From assembly GCA_031276105.1 (NCBI GenBank), contig JAISNS010000293.1:1-7066 (forward strand): DNA of 7,066 bases, given 5' to 3'. How positions within the stretch are numbered: the first letter of the stretch is position 1; every line of letters starts with the position of its first letter. Origin of the DNA: Dysgonamonadaceae bacterium (GTDB lineage Bacteria > Bacteroidota > Bacteroidia > Bacteroidales > Azobacteroidaceae). A program made the position numbers and the translations under genes. Under the pieces are notes generated by a model, which made no database searches, was not told where the DNA came from, and saw only the letters and a list, made by a program, of their open reading frames with translations. This document shows positions 7,059-7,066 of this stretch, piece after piece.

Positions 7059-7066
7059 ATGACGCG

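Larger units (their letters stand above)
6860..7066 (+). other. Intergenic region with terminator-like stem, promoter and structured leader
   Basis: No gene is supported in this 207-bp stretch. It holds, in order, a stem-loop, a nine-base A-tract (6948-6956), a promoter-like pair of boxes, and two hairpins. An open frame across 6843-7040 overlaps the preceding gene and these elements and shows no protein-like features. Confidence 0.7.

Noticed and set aside
1..7066. CRISPR array, tRNA or rRNA genes, insertion sequence
   Set aside because: No regularly spaced repeats, cloverleaf or rRNA-like sequence, transposase frame or terminal inverted repeats were seen on either strand.

Overview
The window looks like chromosomal DNA from a Bacteroidota bacterium, most likely order Bacteroidales. 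All four genes lie on the + strand, and each ends in a C-terminal sorting domain of the type used by the type IX secretion system (T9SS). The three genes whose 5' ends are present each start with a Sec signal peptide, two of them with Gln right after the predicted cleavage site. The one clear promoter matches the Bacteroides-type -33/-7 pattern (TTTG ... TAnnTTTG). There are no Shine-Dalgarno-like ribosome sites; start codons follow A-rich stretches, as usual in this phylum. Genus cannot be settled from the sequence.

Layout: (1) 1-2310 is the 3' part of a large secreted multidomain protein. It has two beta-rich modules, a middle domain resembling the DUF7689 family, a helical region and a T9SS sorting domain. 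(2) 2333-4147 follows after 22 bp and encodes a full-length S8 (subtilisin-like) serine protease with signal peptide, long N-terminal prodomain, intact Asp/His/Asn/Ser active-site set and a divergent sorting domain. (3) A 111-bp gap holds a 21-bp stem-loop (4166-4210) and a smaller hairpin (4224-4242). (4) 4259-5566 encodes a secreted beta-propeller with five Asp-box (BNR) motifs and a classical type A sorting domain. (5) 5573-6859 starts 6 bp later and encodes a seven-blade propeller made of 'two-component regulator propeller' repeats, again with a sorting domain. (6) 6860-7066 holds no gene I can support. It has a terminator-like stem-loop with a GAAA loop, an A-tract, a strong Bacteroidales-type promoter, and two hairpins in what would be the leader of a gene starting at or beyond the right edge.

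Taken together this is a cluster of four T9SS cargo proteins that should be exported through the outer membrane and released or anchored on the cell surface. Genes 1-2 and genes 3-4 are tightly spaced and probably form two transcription units, or one unit with a stem-loop between them. A working hypothesis is a secreted protease together with surface propeller and adhesin-like proteins. The sequence does not show a shared substrate, and nothing proves that the four act as one system. The sorting domains of genes 1 and 4 are clearly closer to each other than to those of genes 2 and 3.
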